Part shown: positions 10,699-20,888 of the stretch, one piece after another | Layout: the number at the start of each line of letters is the position of its first letter | Position numbering within the stretch: position 1 is the stretch's first letter | DNA from: Bacillus paramycoides | GTDB taxonomy: Bacteria; Bacillota; Bacilli; Bacillales; Bacillaceae_G | Reading direction: 5' to 3' | NCBI RefSeq assembly: GCF_001884235.1 | Contig: NZ_MAOI01000134.1 | Location: 1 to 64,000 of the forward strand | DNA: 64,000 nt | Position numbers and translations under genes: made by a program | The notes under the pieces: generated by a model | Database searches by the model: none | The model's input: the letters and a program-made list of their open reading frames with translations, nothing else | What the model was told of the DNA's origin: nothing

Positions 10699-10869
10699 CT
10701 ACGTTCTGTAAATCGTAAATACAGCTGTTTCTTTGTCTTTTTCGTCTAATGCTAATCCGAACATGAGGTCTTGCTCTTTTAACGTACGATTCAAGCTATC
10801 AACAATTTTATACAAATCAGACGAATATTTAATACGCGTCGTTGATAGTACTTCAATTTTCTTCTCCAT
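10699..10869 (-). CDS. ypmA: YpmA small conserved protein (DUF4264)
   Basis: 56-residue protein: MEKKIEVLSTTRIKYSSDLY, then KIVDSLNRTLKEQDLMFGLA, then LDEKDKETAVFTIYRT. Closely similar to B. subtilis YpmA (MESKIEILST…), function unknown. ATG at 10869 follows CGGAGGAGT. First gene of ypmA-ypmB-aspB, behind an extended -10 promoter about 100 bases upstream. Confidence 0.88.
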   Translation of the reverse strand: MEKKIEVLSTTRIKYSSDLYKIVDSLNRTLKEQDLMFGLALDEKDKETAVFTIYRT

Positions 10870-10970
10870 GAAAAAACTCCTCCGTTACACAAAAATTTCT
10901 AATTATAGAAGAACGCAATGCGGTTACAATAAGAGTACATTCTTTACAACCCCTGCTTCATCACCCATCT

Positions 10971-10979
10971 ATTATAGCA
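10971..10979 (-). promoter_or_regulatory. Extended -10 promoter of ypmA-ypmB-aspB
   Basis: On the minus strand TGCTATAAT, a perfect -10 with TG extension; no convincing -35 at the right distance. It is the best sigma-A candidate in the 250-base gap between dinG and ypmA. Confidence 0.6.
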
Positions 10980-11074
10980 GGACATGTACAGCAAAAAAAG
11001 GTTTCAAACCGAAAAGCAATACATTTTGTATACAAGAAGTAAGAAAAATAAAATTCCTCCTACCCACATTTTTT

Positions 11075-11109
11075 ACGCCTGAAGTTTAAATGTACTTCAG
11101 GCGTATTTT
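11075..11109 (+). terminator. Hairpin with T-run on the plus strand after dinG
   Basis: Perfect 11-bp stem ACGCCTGAAGT/ACTTCAGGCGT with an eight-base loop. The T-run (ATTTTTC) follows on the plus strand, while on the minus strand, where dinG ends, the hairpin is followed by A's. It may still shape the dinG 3' end. Confidence 0.6.
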
Positions 11110-11120
11110 TCTTCCAATTT

Positions 11121-13925
11121 TTATTTATTTGGCCGTTCCTCTAATTGCTCTAACAATTCTTCTAACGGTCCTTCATAGAGCGGGACAGTCGGGATTGATT
11201 GTAAGAATCGTTTTCCATAGGAAGAGCTTGTCAAGCGACGATCTAACACAAATACCGTTCCTGTATCTGTATTTGTTCTAATAAGACGACCAAATCCTTG
11301 TTTGAAACGTAATATCGCTTGCGGGAGCGCTAACTTAGCGAATACGTCTTCTCCTTGATTTTTTAGCCACTCACCTTTTGCTTCCATCATTGGCTGATGA
11401 GGAGGTGTGAATGGGAGACGGACAATAACAAGACAACTCAAGGCATCTCCTGGAATATCTATCCCTTCCCAAAAACTGCTTGTTCCTAACAAAATCGATT
11501 TGTCAAACTCCTGAAATTTACGGATTAAGCGACTTCGACTTCTATTATTCACACTTTGTGTTAGCAATAAATATCCTTCTAATGCATCATCGTTTTTCAA
11601 ATGCGTATACGCTTCTTTTAACATTTCATACGAAGTGAATAAAACGAGCATTCTACCTTTTGTAGTCTTCGCTATTTTTGCAATATGTTCCGATACGGAT
11701 TCAATATAGTCCTCATTACTAACTTGCTTAATAAAAGGTACATCCGTTGAAACCATTAATTTCATTTGTTCTTCAAAATGAAACGGCGACGGAACCTTTA
11801 ATGTATTTGGAGCAAAGTCATGTAAGCCTAGCTCCTCTTTTATATAGTCGAATGTATCGTTAACTGTTAGCGTTGCTGATGTGAAAATAACACTCTTTTT
11901 TTGCGTTAAAAATTCATCAGCAAATCTTTCACCAATATGAACAGGCTGCGCATATAAAACTGTTGAATGAATCGTCCCCTTCGTTTCGGTCTCCATCCAT
12001 GTCACGTATGAATTTTTTTCTAATATGAGTAATTGTAAAGCTTGTGCCATCTTTCTCAACAACTCAATTAGATGAATAAATTCACCTGTAACAACATGCA
12101 TCTCCCACTCTAATTTACTTTGCAGTATATCAACTTGTTTCTCAAGTGTAGTCACTAATTTTCTTAACTCATATACAAAACGATTTGTTAATTCAGTAAT
12201 ACTATCCCATAACTTACCGTGCTCCACTTCCGTGTTATATCGATAAACGAGCGGCATATTACTCGCTCCTTGTTCTTGCTTTGTTTGTTTAAATATGAAA
12301 GCACGTAACATTTGGAATAGTTCATCAGCATCAAACTTCAGTTCCTTCAAACTATGACTCATCATACGAAAAATCGAACGAGAGGCTTGCTCTGATTTTT
12401 TCATCATTTTATATACTTTGGACAGCACATCATCTGTTTCTAGCGTACCAAGACGAGATAAAACTAATTGAAAATACATACATGAGAACTGTTCACCTAA
12501 TGTTCTACTAGCCGCTTCTTCAATATGATGAGCTTCATCAAAAATAATATGTTCATATGAAGCAAACAGTGGTTCTTCACTTGAAAAATCTTGAAATAAT
12601 AACGCATGATTTGTAATAACAATATCTGCAAATAATGCTTTATTCTTCGCTCGCTGATAAAAACAACGACTAAACCAGTTACTTTGCATTCCGCCTGGAC
12701 TATATGCATCACTGCAAATACGATTCCACAGCAATTTTCCGCCCTCAGGAATATTTAATTCATCACGATCGCCAGTTTCAGTTTGCAGTAACCACACTAA
12801 AATTTTCGCCTTCGTAAGCGCCATATCATAATTTTTCTCTTCCTCTTGCAAAGCATATTCAAATTTATGTAAACAAAGATAGTGCTTTCTTCCTTTCAGA
12901 AGAGCCACCTCAAATGAAAATGGCATTATTTTTTGTAATAACGGAATTTCTTTTTCAAGTATTTGTTGTTGCAGTTGTACAGTTTGTGTACTTATAATGA
13001 CAGGTTCTTCTTTTTTCCTTGCAAAATAAATACTTGGAAGTAAATATGCAAGAGTCTTCCCCGTACCTGTTCCTGCCTCAATAAGTGAAAACCTGGAGTC
13101 TCTTAAAGCTGTATATATTTCCTTCATCATAAGCTGTTGGCTTTCTCTTTTTTCAAACTTTGGCATGTTTAATTCAAGTTTATCCATTGTCTTATGTAAG
13201 AAAGCATCAAATTTAGACGAGCATGTTTCACTTAGACTTAAGGAATAATTCCGCTTTCGAAGTGCAATATTTCGATACACTTCATACCCCTCTGCCTCTT
13301 CTTTACCATGCATCATTTTCTTTAAAATATTTTCAGAAAGCACATCAGCTATATCACTTTGGAAAACATCACTTAATTCATAAAGCGATTGTAATGTGAC
13401 AAGTGGTAAATTTTCAATTTCATTTAAAAATTGTAAAAACAACTCCGCTGTTGCAAGAGCATCACTATCCGCACGATGCGGTTGATCGTGCTCTAATTCA
13501 TGTTTCTTGGCTAAATCACGTAATTTATAACTATCGGCTGTCGGCAAAAGAATTTGCGCCAATTCAACTGTATCGATTTTAGGACAATGTACTTCTGTAT
13601 ATCCAGCCTGCCTTAATTCTTCATTTAAAAAATTCCAATCAAAGTGAACATTATGCGCAACGAAAGCCGCACCTTGTAATAGCTCAACAATCATCGGGGC
13701 TACATCTCGGAATAACGGGGCTTGTTTTACTAGATCTTCATCAATCCCTGTTAATTCTGTAATAAATAGGGGAATCTCTCTCTTCGGGTTAACAAAAGAT
13801 GAGAAAATTTCTAATATCTCTCCATCTTCTACTACAACAGCTGCAATTTGGGTGATTTTATCCTTCCCATCTTTCCAGGAGTTCCCTGTCGTCTCTAAAT
13901 CAACAACGACATAACGCTTACTCAT
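11121..13925 (-). CDS. dinG: DinG/DinQ-family helicase with N-terminal 3'-5' exonuclease
   Basis: 934-residue superfamily 2 helicase (XPD-like fold) fused to an N-terminal DEDD exonuclease (VVDLETTGNSWKDGKDKITQ; HRADSDALATAELF), the Firmicute DinG architecture. Walker A EAGTGTGKTLAYLLP near 285, DEAH box IIFDEAHHIEE, and C-terminal motifs GTSSFWEGIDIPG and FGRLIRTNTDTG. Between Walker A and the DEAH box I see only three cysteines, so the four-Cys iron-sulphur cluster of E. coli DinG is probably absent. ATG at 13925 follows GAGGTG. Monocistronic. Confidence 0.92.
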   Translation of the reverse strand: MSKRYVVVDLETTGNSWKDGKDKITQIAAVVVEDGEILEIFSSFVNPKREIPLFITELTGIDEDLVKQAPLFRDVAPMIVELLQGAAFVAHNVHFDWNFLNEELRQAGYTEVHCPKIDTVELAQILLPTADSYKLRDLAKKHELEHDQPHRADSDALATAELFLQFLNEIENLPLVTLQSLYELSDVFQSDIADVLSENILKKMMHGKEEAEGYEVYRNIALRKRNYSLSLSETCSSKFDAFLHKTMDKLELNMPKFEKRESQQLMMKEIYTALRDSRFSLIEAGTGTGKTLAYLLPSIYFARKKEEPVIISTQTVQLQQQILEKEIPLLQKIMPFSFEVALLKGRKHYLCLHKFEYALQEEEKNYDMALTKAKILVWLLQTETGDRDELNIPEGGKLLWNRICSDAYSPGGMQSNWFSRCFYQRAKNKALFADIVITNHALLFQDFSSEEPLFASYEHIIFDEAHHIEEAASRTLGEQFSCMYFQLVLSRLGTLETDDVLSKVYKMMKKSEQASRSIFRMMSHSLKELKFDADELFQMLRAFIFKQTKQEQGASNMPLVYRYNTEVEHGKLWDSITELTNRFVYELRKLVTTLEKQVDILQSKLEWEMHVVTGEFIHLIELLRKMAQALQLLILEKNSYVTWMETETKGTIHSTVLYAQPVHIGERFADEFLTQKKSVIFTSATLTVNDTFDYIKEELGLHDFAPNTLKVPSPFHFEEQMKLMVSTDVPFIKQVSNEDYIESVSEHIAKIAKTTKGRMLVLFTSYEMLKEAYTHLKNDDALEGYLLLTQSVNNRSRSRLIRKFQEFDKSILLGTSSFWEGIDIPGDALSCLVIVRLPFTPPHQPMMEAKGEWLKNQGEDVFAKLALPQAILRFKQGFGRLIRTNTDTGTVFVLDRRLTSSSYGKRFLQSIPTVPLYEGPLEELLEQLEERPNK

Positions 13926-14019
13926 ATATGTAACACCTCAATTTCTTACCTTTCAAACAACAAAATTCATATATTGTTACTATACCACGTTTTATCTCAT
14001 CTTAATGAAAAGATACAGA

Positions 14020-14050
14020 AAAAAGCTATCTCCTTAATAGAGATAGCTTT
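14020..14050 (-). terminator. Terminator after panD
   Basis: Perfect 11-bp stem AAAGCTATCTC/GAGATAGCTTT, loop CTTAATA, followed on the minus strand by T's. Ends the pan operon. Confidence 0.87.
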
Positions 14051-14055
14051 CCTAC

Positions 14056-14439
14056 TTATAATATCGTGCCAGCTTTTTCAGCACCTAACATTTCAATAAT
14101 TTGATTATGATCGTCTAGTACTGCAATTTTCGGTTCTTGTTTATGAACATTTTCTTCTGCCACTAAACCATAGCAAATAATAATAACTTTATCACCTGGT
14201 TGTACAAGCCTTGCAGCTGCACCGTTTAAACAAACAACGCCGCTACCGCGTTCTCCTTTAATAACATATGTCTCTAATCGAGCTCCATTGTTATTATTTA
14301 CAATTTGTACTTTTTCATTTTCTATAATATTTACCGCATCCATTAAATCTTCATCAATTGTAATACTACCTACATAATTTAAATTTGCTTCCGTTACAGT
14401 TGCGCGATGTAACTTTGCTCTCATCATTGTGCGAAACAT
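14056..14439 (-). CDS. panD: Aspartate 1-decarboxylase precursor
   Basis: Pyruvoyl enzyme making beta-alanine from aspartate for pantothenate. 127 residues. The self-cleavage site is G24-S25 in NYVGSITID; the Ser becomes the pyruvoyl group. Further conserved: [20 protein letters not shown] and [20 protein letters not shown] at 14439 follows GGGGGAGC. Third gene of panB-panC-panD, 11 bases after panC. Confidence 0.96.
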   Translation of the reverse strand: MFRTMMRAKLHRATVTEANLNYVGSITIDEDLMDAVNIIENEKVQIVNNNNGARLETYVIKGERGSGVVCLNGAAARLVQPGDKVIIICYGLVAEENVHKQEPKIAVLDDHNQIIEMLGAEKAGTIL

Positions 14440-14450
14440 AGCTGCTCCCC

Positions 14451-15299
14451 CTATTTCCCCATTAATGTTATATTGTCAATTAATCGTACATTTTCAAACT
14501 TAACTGCAATTGCTAAAATGATTCGTCCTTCAATTTTATCTATTGCTGTCAATGAAGGATATGCATATAAATCAGCATAATCTACAGTGCCTTTCGTATA
14601 CTTCTCAATATGCTCTTTCACAAGATTCATAATGATTTCTGGATTGTGTTCGCCTGCCTCAATTCGTTCCTTCGCTATACATAGACTGCGGTATAAATGA
14701 GGAGCCTCTTCACGTTCTTCTTGTGATAAATACACATTACGAGAACTTTTCGCTAATCCATTCTCTTCCCTTACAATATCAACTGGTACAATCGTAACTG
14801 GAATATTAAAATCAGTTACAAACCCTTCAATTACAGCAACTTGCTGTGCATCTTTCATACCAAAATAAGCACGAGTTGGCGTTGTAATATTAAATAGTTT
14901 CATTAGTACAGTAGCAACACCAGCAAAATGACCAGGTCTTTGTTTGCCGCATAATACGTCCGTACGCTTCACAACCTCTACTGTTGTTGTTTGTTCTGCT
15001 GGATACATCTCTTCTACACTCGGATAAAATAAATAGTCAACACCATTTTCTTTCGCTACACTTTCGTCTCTATCAATATCACGAGGGTATCGATCTAAAT
15101 CTTCATTTGGTCCAAATTGCAATGGATTTACAAATACACTTAAAACTACAATTTCATTTTCTCCTCTTGCCTTACGTAATAAAGTAGCATGCCCTTCATG
15201 TAAATACCCCATCGTTGGAACAAAGCCAATACTTTTTCCACTTGCACGAAGTTCGCTCGTAATTTGCCGCATCTCTTGCACTGTAGTTATGATTTTCAT
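14451..15299 (-). CDS. panC: Pantothenate synthetase
   Basis: ATP-dependent joining of pantoate and beta-alanine. 282 residues. HIGH-type motif [20 protein letters not shown], then [32 protein letters not shown], and the KSSRN-type signature [11 protein letters not shown]. The start is the ATG at 15299, which overlaps the panB stop by one base (TAATG), giving translational coupling; a longer frame to 15329 would overlap panB without a ribosome binding site. Confidence 0.96.
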   Translation of the reverse strand: MKIITTVQEMRQITSELRASGKSIGFVPTMGYLHEGHATLLRKARGENEIVVLSVFVNPLQFGPNEDLDRYPRDIDRDESVAKENGVDYLFYPSVEEMYPAEQTTTVEVVKRTDVLCGKQRPGHFAGVATVLMKLFNITTPTRAYFGMKDAQQVAVIEGFVTDFNIPVTIVPVDIVREENGLAKSSRNVYLSQEEREEAPHLYRSLCIAKERIEAGEHNPEIIMNLVKEHIEKYTKGTVDYADLYAYPSLTAIDKIEGRIILAIAVKFENVRLIDNITLMGK

Positions 15300-16135
15300 T
15301 ATTGTTTTCCCCCGTATAACGCTAAGCATTCTTCCTCTTTCATTGTGAACGAATGTTTTTCTTCAGGAAATTGCCCTGTCTTTACTTCAGCAACGTATTG
15401 CGAAATCCCTCGCACAATCTCCTCTTGAACAGACGTATATTGCTTCACAAATTTCGGAACACGTTTTACGCCATACGAGATAAGATCATGATAAACAAGT
15501 ACTTGCCCATCTACTTTCCGTCCTGCTCCAATTCCGATTGTAGGAATTGTTAATTGCTCTGAAATAAGTTCTGCTAACTGCATTGGCACACACTCTAACA
15601 CAAGCGCTATCGCACCAGCTTCCTCACATTTCTTTGCATCTTCTATTAATTTCTTTGCACTTTCAGCATCTTTTCCTTGTACTTTATACCCACCTAGAAC
15701 TCCTACAGATTGAGGAGTTAAACCTAAATGTGCCACGACAGGAATTCCCGCATTCGTTAAGTAGTGAATAGTCGATATAACTTCTCCAGCACCTTCTACT
15801 TTTAATGCATGTGCCCCGCTCTCTTGAACGATGCGGCGTGCATTAATCATCGTATCTTGCAATGATACGTGATAAGACATAAATGGCATATCAGTTACAA
15901 TAAACGTCTCTTTCGCTCCGCGGTGTACAGCTTTCGTATGATGGATCATATCCTCTACTGTTACTGGAACCGTTGAATCATATCCAAGTACAACCATCCC
16001 AAGAGAATCCCCAACTAAAATCATATCAACTTCAGCCTCTTCTGCTAATTTAGCAGATGGATAATCATACGCCGTTAGCATTGTAATCGGCTCACCTTGC
16101 TCTTTCATTTTCAAAAAATCTGTTTTTGTTTTCAA
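15299..16135 (-). CDS. panB: Ketopantoate hydroxymethyltransferase
   Basis: First committed enzyme of pantothenate and CoA synthesis (2-oxoisovalerate plus methylene-tetrahydrofolate). 278 residues, TIM barrel. Signatures: [43 protein letters not shown]-type [11 protein letters not shown], and [19 protein letters not shown]. Starts with TTG at 16135, six bases after GGAGGAG. A 210-base leader with an intrinsic terminator precedes it, which suggests attenuation of the whole pan operon. Confidence 0.95.
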   Translation of the reverse strand: MKTKTDFLKMKEQGEPITMLTAYDYPSAKLAEEAEVDMILVGDSLGMVVLGYDSTVPVTVEDMIHHTKAVHRGAKETFIVTDMPFMSYHVSLQDTMINARRIVQESGAHALKVEGAGEVISTIHYLTNAGIPVVAHLGLTPQSVGVLGGYKVQGKDAESAKKLIEDAKKCEEAGAIALVLECVPMQLAELISEQLTIPTIGIGAGRKVDGQVLVYHDLISYGVKRVPKFVKQYTSVQEEIVRGISQYVAEVKTGQFPEEKHSFTMKEEECLALYGGKQ

Positions 16136-16345
16136 AAACTACTCCTCCTTTATGCAGGAGAGAGGAGATGGCCGAAATCATATAAAAAACCCCTCTGGCC
16201 ATAAAAGGGCAGAAGGGTTGTGTGTTAGTCGGCATTATTCATCCCTCTGTCCCAGTCCGTTATTGGATCAAGGCAGAATCCAAATTATTATTTTTTCATA
16301 CTGCTTTAAATAATGGTGCAGTTCGCTTTGATACTGCCCATATTC
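16136..16345 (-). promoter_or_regulatory. panB leader with attenuator; candidate pan RNA
   Basis: Transcription from the promoter at 16352 would give a leader of about 210 bases. Near its start are two GCAGTAT…CTGC-type hairpin arms (one GCAGT/ACTGC pair around 16312-16335), and near its end an intrinsic terminator hairpin before panB. The pan RNA motif is known upstream of pan genes in Bacillus; placement fits but I could not fold the sequence to check the paired bulged A's. No T-box sequence is present. Confidence 0.5.
16184..16219 (-). terminator. Attenuator hairpin upstream of panB
   Basis: Near-perfect stem (AACCCTTCTG side with CAGAGGGGTT side) followed on the minus strand by six T's, about 50 bases before the panB start and inside the leader. 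Confidence 0.75.
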
Positions 16346-16351
16346 GAACTA

Positions 16352-16360
16352 ATTATAGCA
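16352..16360 (-). promoter_or_regulatory. Extended -10 promoter of panBCD
   Basis: TGCTATAAT on the minus strand, a perfect -10 with TG extension. The -35 is weak (TAGCAA at 18 bases). Confidence 0.6.
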
Positions 16361-16444
16361 AACTAAGAAAAGGAATTGCTACACTTTTTCGAAAAAATAA
16401 TTTTCTACTTTCATTACGGTATGTGAAGTTTACAAATGTCCGAT

Positions 16445-16481
16445 AAGTAAAAGAAGTTCCAAATTGGAACTTCTTTTACTT
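16445..16481 (-). terminator. Terminator of the dapB-birA operon
   Basis: Long AT-rich perfect inverted repeat (arms 16445-16462 and 16464-16481, effective loop AAATT). It overlaps the birA stop codon. Confidence 0.85.
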
Positions 16482-17456
16482 AATTTCTATATCGGCAGAA
16501 TGAATGTGATGCATTTGTCCTTGATGATCCTCAAGTAGCAATACACCATCGTCCGTAATCCCTTTTGCTATCCCAGTAATCGTTTCCTTCATCGTTCGAG
16601 CTGTAATTTCTTTTCCGATACTCACTGCGTAACTTTCCCAAAGAATTTTAATAACAGAGAAGCCATTTCTTAAATACTCTTCATACAATTTCTCTAGTTG
16701 TAAGAAAATTTGTTGCATAAGTTCCGCACGAACAATCGGCTTACCCGACTCAATTGCTAACGAAGTTGCAATTTGCTGAATTTCCTCATCAAAATGTTCT
16801 TGTTTCTGATTTGCATTAATGCCAATCCCCATAATAATAGCATTAATTTTATCCGGATCAGCTTGCATTTCCGTTAGTATACCGACAGCTTTTTTCCCTT
16901 GAATTAATATGTCATTTGGCCATTTTATACCTACATTTACACCGGCACATTTTTCAATTGCTTGCGCTACGCTAACAGCTGCTAATAAAGTAAGTTGAGG
17001 TGCATGATGAACTGGAATAGATGGACGCAAAATAATACTCATCCAAATCCCTGTGCCTTTTGGAGAATACCATTTTCTACTTAAACGTCCTCTACCTGCA
17101 GTTTGTTCTTCTGCAACGACAATTGTTCCCTCTTCTGCTCCTTCATGAGCAAGTCTTGCTGCAATATGCTGAGTAGATTCAACTGATTCTTCAAAATAAA
17201 TTATTCTACCGATACGCTCTGTTTGTAATCCTAATTGAATCTCGTTAGCAGTTACTTTATCTGGTTTACTAGCAATCCGATAACCTAAACGGCGCACGGC
17301 TTCCAGTTCATACCCTTCATTACGAAGATCCTCCATATGCTTCCATACAGCGGTTCTCGAACAACCAAGTTTATCACTAAGTGTTTGACCAGATACAAAT
17401 TCACCATCTGCTTCAGAAAAAACTTGCAATAACTGCTTTCTTATAGTAGATTGCAT
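16476..17456 (-). CDS. birA: Biotin-protein ligase / biotin operon repressor BirA
   Basis: Attaches biotin to carboxylases and represses biotin genes as a DNA-binding dimer. 326 residues. N-terminal winged helix (FVSGQTLSDKLGCSRTAVWK), ligase core GRGRLSRKWYSPKGTGIWMS (biotin/AMP loop) and KWPNDILIQGKKAVGILTEM, C-terminal SH3-like domain. I chose ATG at 17456 ([10 protein letters not shown]), which aligns with B. subtilis BirA; a GTG at 17468 sits on the ribosome binding site. The first 16 bases overlap cca. Confidence 0.94.
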   Translation of the reverse strand: MQSTIRKQLLQVFSEADGEFVSGQTLSDKLGCSRTAVWKHMEDLRNEGYELEAVRRLGYRIASKPDKVTANEIQLGLQTERIGRIIYFEESVESTQHIAARLAHEGAEEGTIVVAEEQTAGRGRLSRKWYSPKGTGIWMSIILRPSIPVHHAPQLTLLAAVSVAQAIEKCAGVNVGIKWPNDILIQGKKAVGILTEMQADPDKINAIIMGIGINANQKQEHFDEEIQQIATSLAIESGKPIVRAELMQQIFLQLEKLYEEYLRNGFSVIKILWESYAVSIGKEITARTMKETITGIAKGITDDGVLLLEDHQGQMHHIHSADIEIK

Positions 17457-18634
17457 CTTTGCAGCCACTCCCTTACATTCTCATTCTCGTTAGCTAAGTT
17501 TCCTTCTACGATAGATTCTTCAATTTTTTGAAGCATTTCGGCAACCCAAGGGCCTGGCTTTTTATCTGCCCAAATTAATAAATCATTTCCTGTCACATTC
17601 ATTTCTTGGCGACTCTTTATCGGTAATGACTCAAATAATGTTTCCACTTGTTTAACAGCTGAACTATCATAACTTTCTATTATCGCTTCATATACTCTTT
17701 CTGCCATTACTGCGATGTGCATCCCAGTTTTATAAAGAAAGACCGCATTCCATTCCGCCTTCTTTCTAGAACGGATTGCTAATAGAACGGCTACAATATC
17801 TTTTATTTTTTTATTTGAAAACTTCCATTGACGTAAAAAGACAGAGGGATGTTCTTCTCCGATACAATATAAGAAGAATGCCCACGCCTCAACGTCTGTT
17901 TCAAATGAATTCCATTTATACTGCGTAGCTTTTAAGAGTCGTTCTTCTGACATTTGTAAATATGGGAGATGATAAAATAACTTCGTTTCTACTAACTCGT
18001 GAAGCCCCTTCGCACAATATGTACCAGTCAACAATTTTTCAAATTCTACTGTAATTCTTTCAATTGCAATATGTTCGAGCAAATGCCCATACGTTTCAAT
18101 TGCTTGTTTCGTCTTTGTTTCCAAAGAGAAACCTAACGTACTAACGAATCGAATACCACGCATCATTCGCAGTGCATCTTCTTGAAAACGGTCTGCAGCA
18201 TTTCCAACTGTTGCAATTTCTTTCATACGAATCGCTTCTTGCCCAGCAAATAAGTCAATCATTTCGCCTTCTTCTGTCATTGCAATTGCATTCATCGTGA
18301 AATCACGTCGTTTTAAATCCTCTTCTAATGAACGGACAAATTGAACACTACTAGGTCTCCGAAAATCTTCATATTCGCTCTCTGTTCGAAAAGTTGTTAC
18401 CTCATACGGTTCACCATCTTCTACAACAATTACAGTTCCATGCTCAAGACCAACCGGAACATGTCTTGGAAAAATAGCCATTACTTCTTCTGGTAAAGCT
18501 GATGTTGCAATATCGATATCTCCAATCGGTCTATCGATAATAAGATCACGTACACTTCCACCAACGAAGTAAGCCTCATGTCCATGCTGTTTTAATGCCG
18601 CAATAATTGAACTAGCTTTTTTAAATCTTTCCAT
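17441..18634 (-). CDS. cca: CCA-adding tRNA nucleotidyltransferase
   Basis: Adds or repairs the 3' CCA of tRNAs. 397 residues, the usual Bacillus length. Nucleotidyltransferase head: [20 protein letters not shown] (catalytic Asp pair), [22 protein letters not shown], and the template helix [16 protein letters not shown]. The ATG at 18634 is 9 bases from AAGGG; the earlier ATG at 18643 touches that site. Overlaps bshA upstream and birA downstream, so tightly coupled. Confidence 0.95.
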   Translation of the reverse strand: MERFKKASSIIAALKQHGHEAYFVGGSVRDLIIDRPIGDIDIATSALPEEVMAIFPRHVPVGLEHGTVIVVEDGEPYEVTTFRTESEYEDFRRPSSVQFVRSLEEDLKRRDFTMNAIAMTEEGEMIDLFAGQEAIRMKEIATVGNAADRFQEDALRMMRGIRFVSTLGFSLETKTKQAIETYGHLLEHIAIERITVEFEKLLTGTYCAKGLHELVETKLFYHLPYLQMSEERLLKATQYKWNSFETDVEAWAFFLYCIGEEHPSVFLRQWKFSNKKIKDIVAVLLAIRSRKKAEWNAVFLYKTGMHIAVMAERVYEAIIESYDSSAVKQVETLFESLPIKSRQEMNVTGNDLLIWADKKPGPWVAEMLQKIEESIVEGNLANENENVREWLQRCNLL

Positions 18635-19766
18635 TCTTGTCATCCCTTAGTATGTCATAATAAATCGCCTCGTACTGTGAAACGATTTTTTCTGAACGAA
18701 ACTGCTCATATACAGATTTCATTGCTCGCTCTCCCATATTACGGTGAAGCTCTTCATTTTTTAGTAGTTGAATTGCTTGCTTAGCTATGCCGTCTGTATC
18801 TCCAACTTCACATATGTATCCTGTTTCACCATGTTGAATGACCTCTGGAATACCTCCAACCCGTGTTCCGATACAAGGCACGCCACACGCCATTGCTTCT
18901 AATAAAACAAGACCAAAGCTTTCCTTTTCTGATAAAAGTAACATTAAATCGCTCATCGCAAGAAGCTCTGCAACATTATCTTGCTTTCCTAGGAATAAGA
19001 CACGATCTTCAATCTGTAAATTTTTCACTAACTGTAAAATCGTACAGAATTCTGGTCCATCCCCAACAAGAAGCAACTTCCCATCCACTTCCTTAACAAT
19101 TTTAGCGAATGAATGAACAACATCCTGTACTCGCTTAACTTTTCGGAAGTTTGAAATGTGAATTAGTACTTTTTCAGTTTCCTGTATACCATATTCCTTT
19201 TTTAACTGATACATATCACGCTTAAAATATACGCGTTCATCAATAAAATTGTATACTGTCTGAATCTCTTTATCTGGTTTTACAACCTCATGCGTTTCTT
19301 CGATTAGCGAATGCGATACCGCGGTAACAACATCAGATTGTTCAATACCAAATCGAATTAAATTATTTAACGAAGGGTCGGAACCTAACACAGTAATATC
19401 TGTTCCATGTAAGGTTGTAACAATTTTAATACGCTCCCCAATCATTTGTTTTGCTAAATATGCACAAATAGCATGAGGGATTGCATAATGCACATGTAAA
19501 ATATCCAGATTTTCTCTTTGAGCAACCTCGGCCATTTTACTTGCTAATGCTAAATCGTAAGGTGGATATTGAAATACCGAATATTGATTTACTGTTACTT
19601 CATGAAAATAAATGTTTGGATACACTTTATTCAACCGAAATGGTACACCCGATGTAATAAAGTGAATTTCATGCCCACGTTCCGCCAATTGTTTTCCTAA
19701 TTCCGTTCCAACAACCCCAGAACCACCTACAGAAGGATAACATGTAATACCTATTTTCAATTTCAT
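18621..19766 (-). CDS. bshA: Bacillithiol glycosyltransferase BshA
   Basis: GT4-family enzyme that transfers GlcNAc from UDP-GlcNAc to L-malate, the first step of bacillithiol. 381 residues. N-terminal [53 protein letters not shown], and the donor site [26 protein letters not shown] at 19766 overlaps the bshB1 stop by 4 bases (ATGA). Confidence 0.96.
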   Translation of the reverse strand: MKLKIGITCYPSVGGSGVVGTELGKQLAERGHEIHFITSGVPFRLNKVYPNIYFHEVTVNQYSVFQYPPYDLALASKMAEVAQRENLDILHVHYAIPHAICAYLAKQMIGERIKIVTTLHGTDITVLGSDPSLNNLIRFGIEQSDVVTAVSHSLIEETHEVVKPDKEIQTVYNFIDERVYFKRDMYQLKKEYGIQETEKVLIHISNFRKVKRVQDVVHSFAKIVKEVDGKLLLVGDGPEFCTILQLVKNLQIEDRVLFLGKQDNVAELLAMSDLMLLLSEKESFGLVLLEAMACGVPCIGTRVGGIPEVIQHGETGYICEVGDTDGIAKQAIQLLKNEELHRNMGERAMKSVYEQFRSEKIVSQYEAIYYDILRDDKNGKI

Positions 19767-20467
19767 TTACATCCCCCTATTAAATCAGCATTTAATAAAA
19801 GCGGCTTCTTACTCATAAACCCTTCGGCATACTTCACTCCCACTTCTTTCCCAAACATCTTCTCGCGAGCAATTACAGTTTCAACGTATCCGTCAGTTAA
19901 TGGCGTCTTAACACCATCACTCCCTGTTGAAAACTGACTTTCATACGCTTCTAACGCTTCGACCTTTTTAGAAAGGTACTCACTAATATCTATACAAAAA
20001 TTCGGTTTATGAAAACCGTTAATCATATAATTATAAAAAGACTCTACACGATGCGGCGGAAGTTCAGGCATATATTTACGAATTCCTGCTGAAAAGATAG
20101 CTTCTTCCACAAGTTTCGCGCAATTCGCATGGTCTGGATGACGATCTTCATAATATGGTGCAAAAATTAGCATTGGTTTATATGTACGAATAACCTTTAC
20201 AATTTCACGTATATATTCTTCTTTCATATACAAACCACGGTCTGGCATCTCCAAATTAATTCTCGTGTTTACTCCCATAATACGAGCTGCAGCCTGCGCT
20301 TCTTCTTTCCTCAGTTCTACCGTTCCATTTGAAGAGAGGTCAGCTTCTGTTAAATCGCAAATGCCTACTTCATATCCTTGCTTCGTATATTTTGCAATAG
20401 TACCTGCCATGCCGATTTCAACATCATCGGCATGAGCACCAAACGCTAATATATGTAATCCACTCAT
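19763..20467 (-). CDS. bshB1: Bacillithiol deacetylase BshB1
   Basis: Zinc LmbE-like deacetylase that removes the acetyl group from GlcNAc-malate, second step of bacillithiol. 234 residues. Zinc motif [15 protein letters not shown] (His, Asp, Asp) and [13 protein letters not shown]. The ATG at 20467 ([10 protein letters not shown]) follows GAGGGGA; an upstream ATG in the same frame lacks a site and overlaps mgsA. Located between mgsA and bshA. Confidence 0.95.
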   Translation of the reverse strand: MSGLHILAFGAHADDVEIGMAGTIAKYTKQGYEVGICDLTEADLSSNGTVELRKEEAQAAARIMGVNTRINLEMPDRGLYMKEEYIREIVKVIRTYKPMLIFAPYYEDRHPDHANCAKLVEEAIFSAGIRKYMPELPPHRVESFYNYMINGFHKPNFCIDISEYLSKKVEALEAYESQFSTGSDGVKTPLTDGYVETVIAREKMFGKEVGVKYAEGFMSKKPLLLNADLIGGCK

Positions 20468-20478
20468 AATTGTTCCCC

Positions 20479-20874
20479 TCATTTTCTTAACTTTCGGTAA
20501 TCTAAATCTCCCCGCTCTAATGCATGCATTAGCATTTCAGCACTTGCCATATTGGTTGCTAGTGGAATGGCATATACATCGCATAAACGAAGTAACGCAT
20601 TGACATCCGGTTCATGTGGCTGCGCTGTTAGTGGATCCCGGAAAAAAATCACCATATCCATATCATTTTTTGCAATCATTGCACCAATTTCTTGATCGCC
20701 ACCAAGAGGACCAGATTGATATCTTGTTACAACTAAACCAGTTGCCTCCATAATTCGAAGTCCTGTCGTTCCTGTTGCAAAAAGTTCATGTTGCTCGAAA
20801 ATTGGTTTATATGCGTATGCAAACGAAACCATATCATTTTTCTTTTGGTCATGTGCGATTAAGGCAATTTTCAT
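20479..20874 (-). CDS. mgsA: Methylglyoxal synthase
   Basis: Converts dihydroxyacetone phosphate to methylglyoxal and phosphate, a bypass that drains glycolytic phosphate stress. 131 residues. Signatures [35 protein letters not shown], and [18 protein letters not shown] at 20874 follows GGGGAGA. Neighbouring bacillithiol genes may help, since bacillithiol is used in methylglyoxal detoxification; that link is known for B. subtilis. Confidence 0.95.
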   Translation of the reverse strand: MKIALIAHDQKKNDMVSFAYAYKPIFEQHELFATGTTGLRIMEATGLVVTRYQSGPLGGDQEIGAMIAKNDMDMVIFFRDPLTAQPHEPDVNALLRLCDVYAIPLATNMASAEMLMHALERGDLDYRKLRK

Positions 20875-20888
20875 CCGTTGTCTCCCCT

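Noticed and set aside
10733-11089. 118-residue plus-strand frame over ypmA
   Set aside because: It is antisense to ypmA, low in coding signal, and lacks a ribosome binding site.
16136-16345. T-box leader before panB
   Set aside because: The conserved T-box sequence AGGGTGGNACCGCG is absent.
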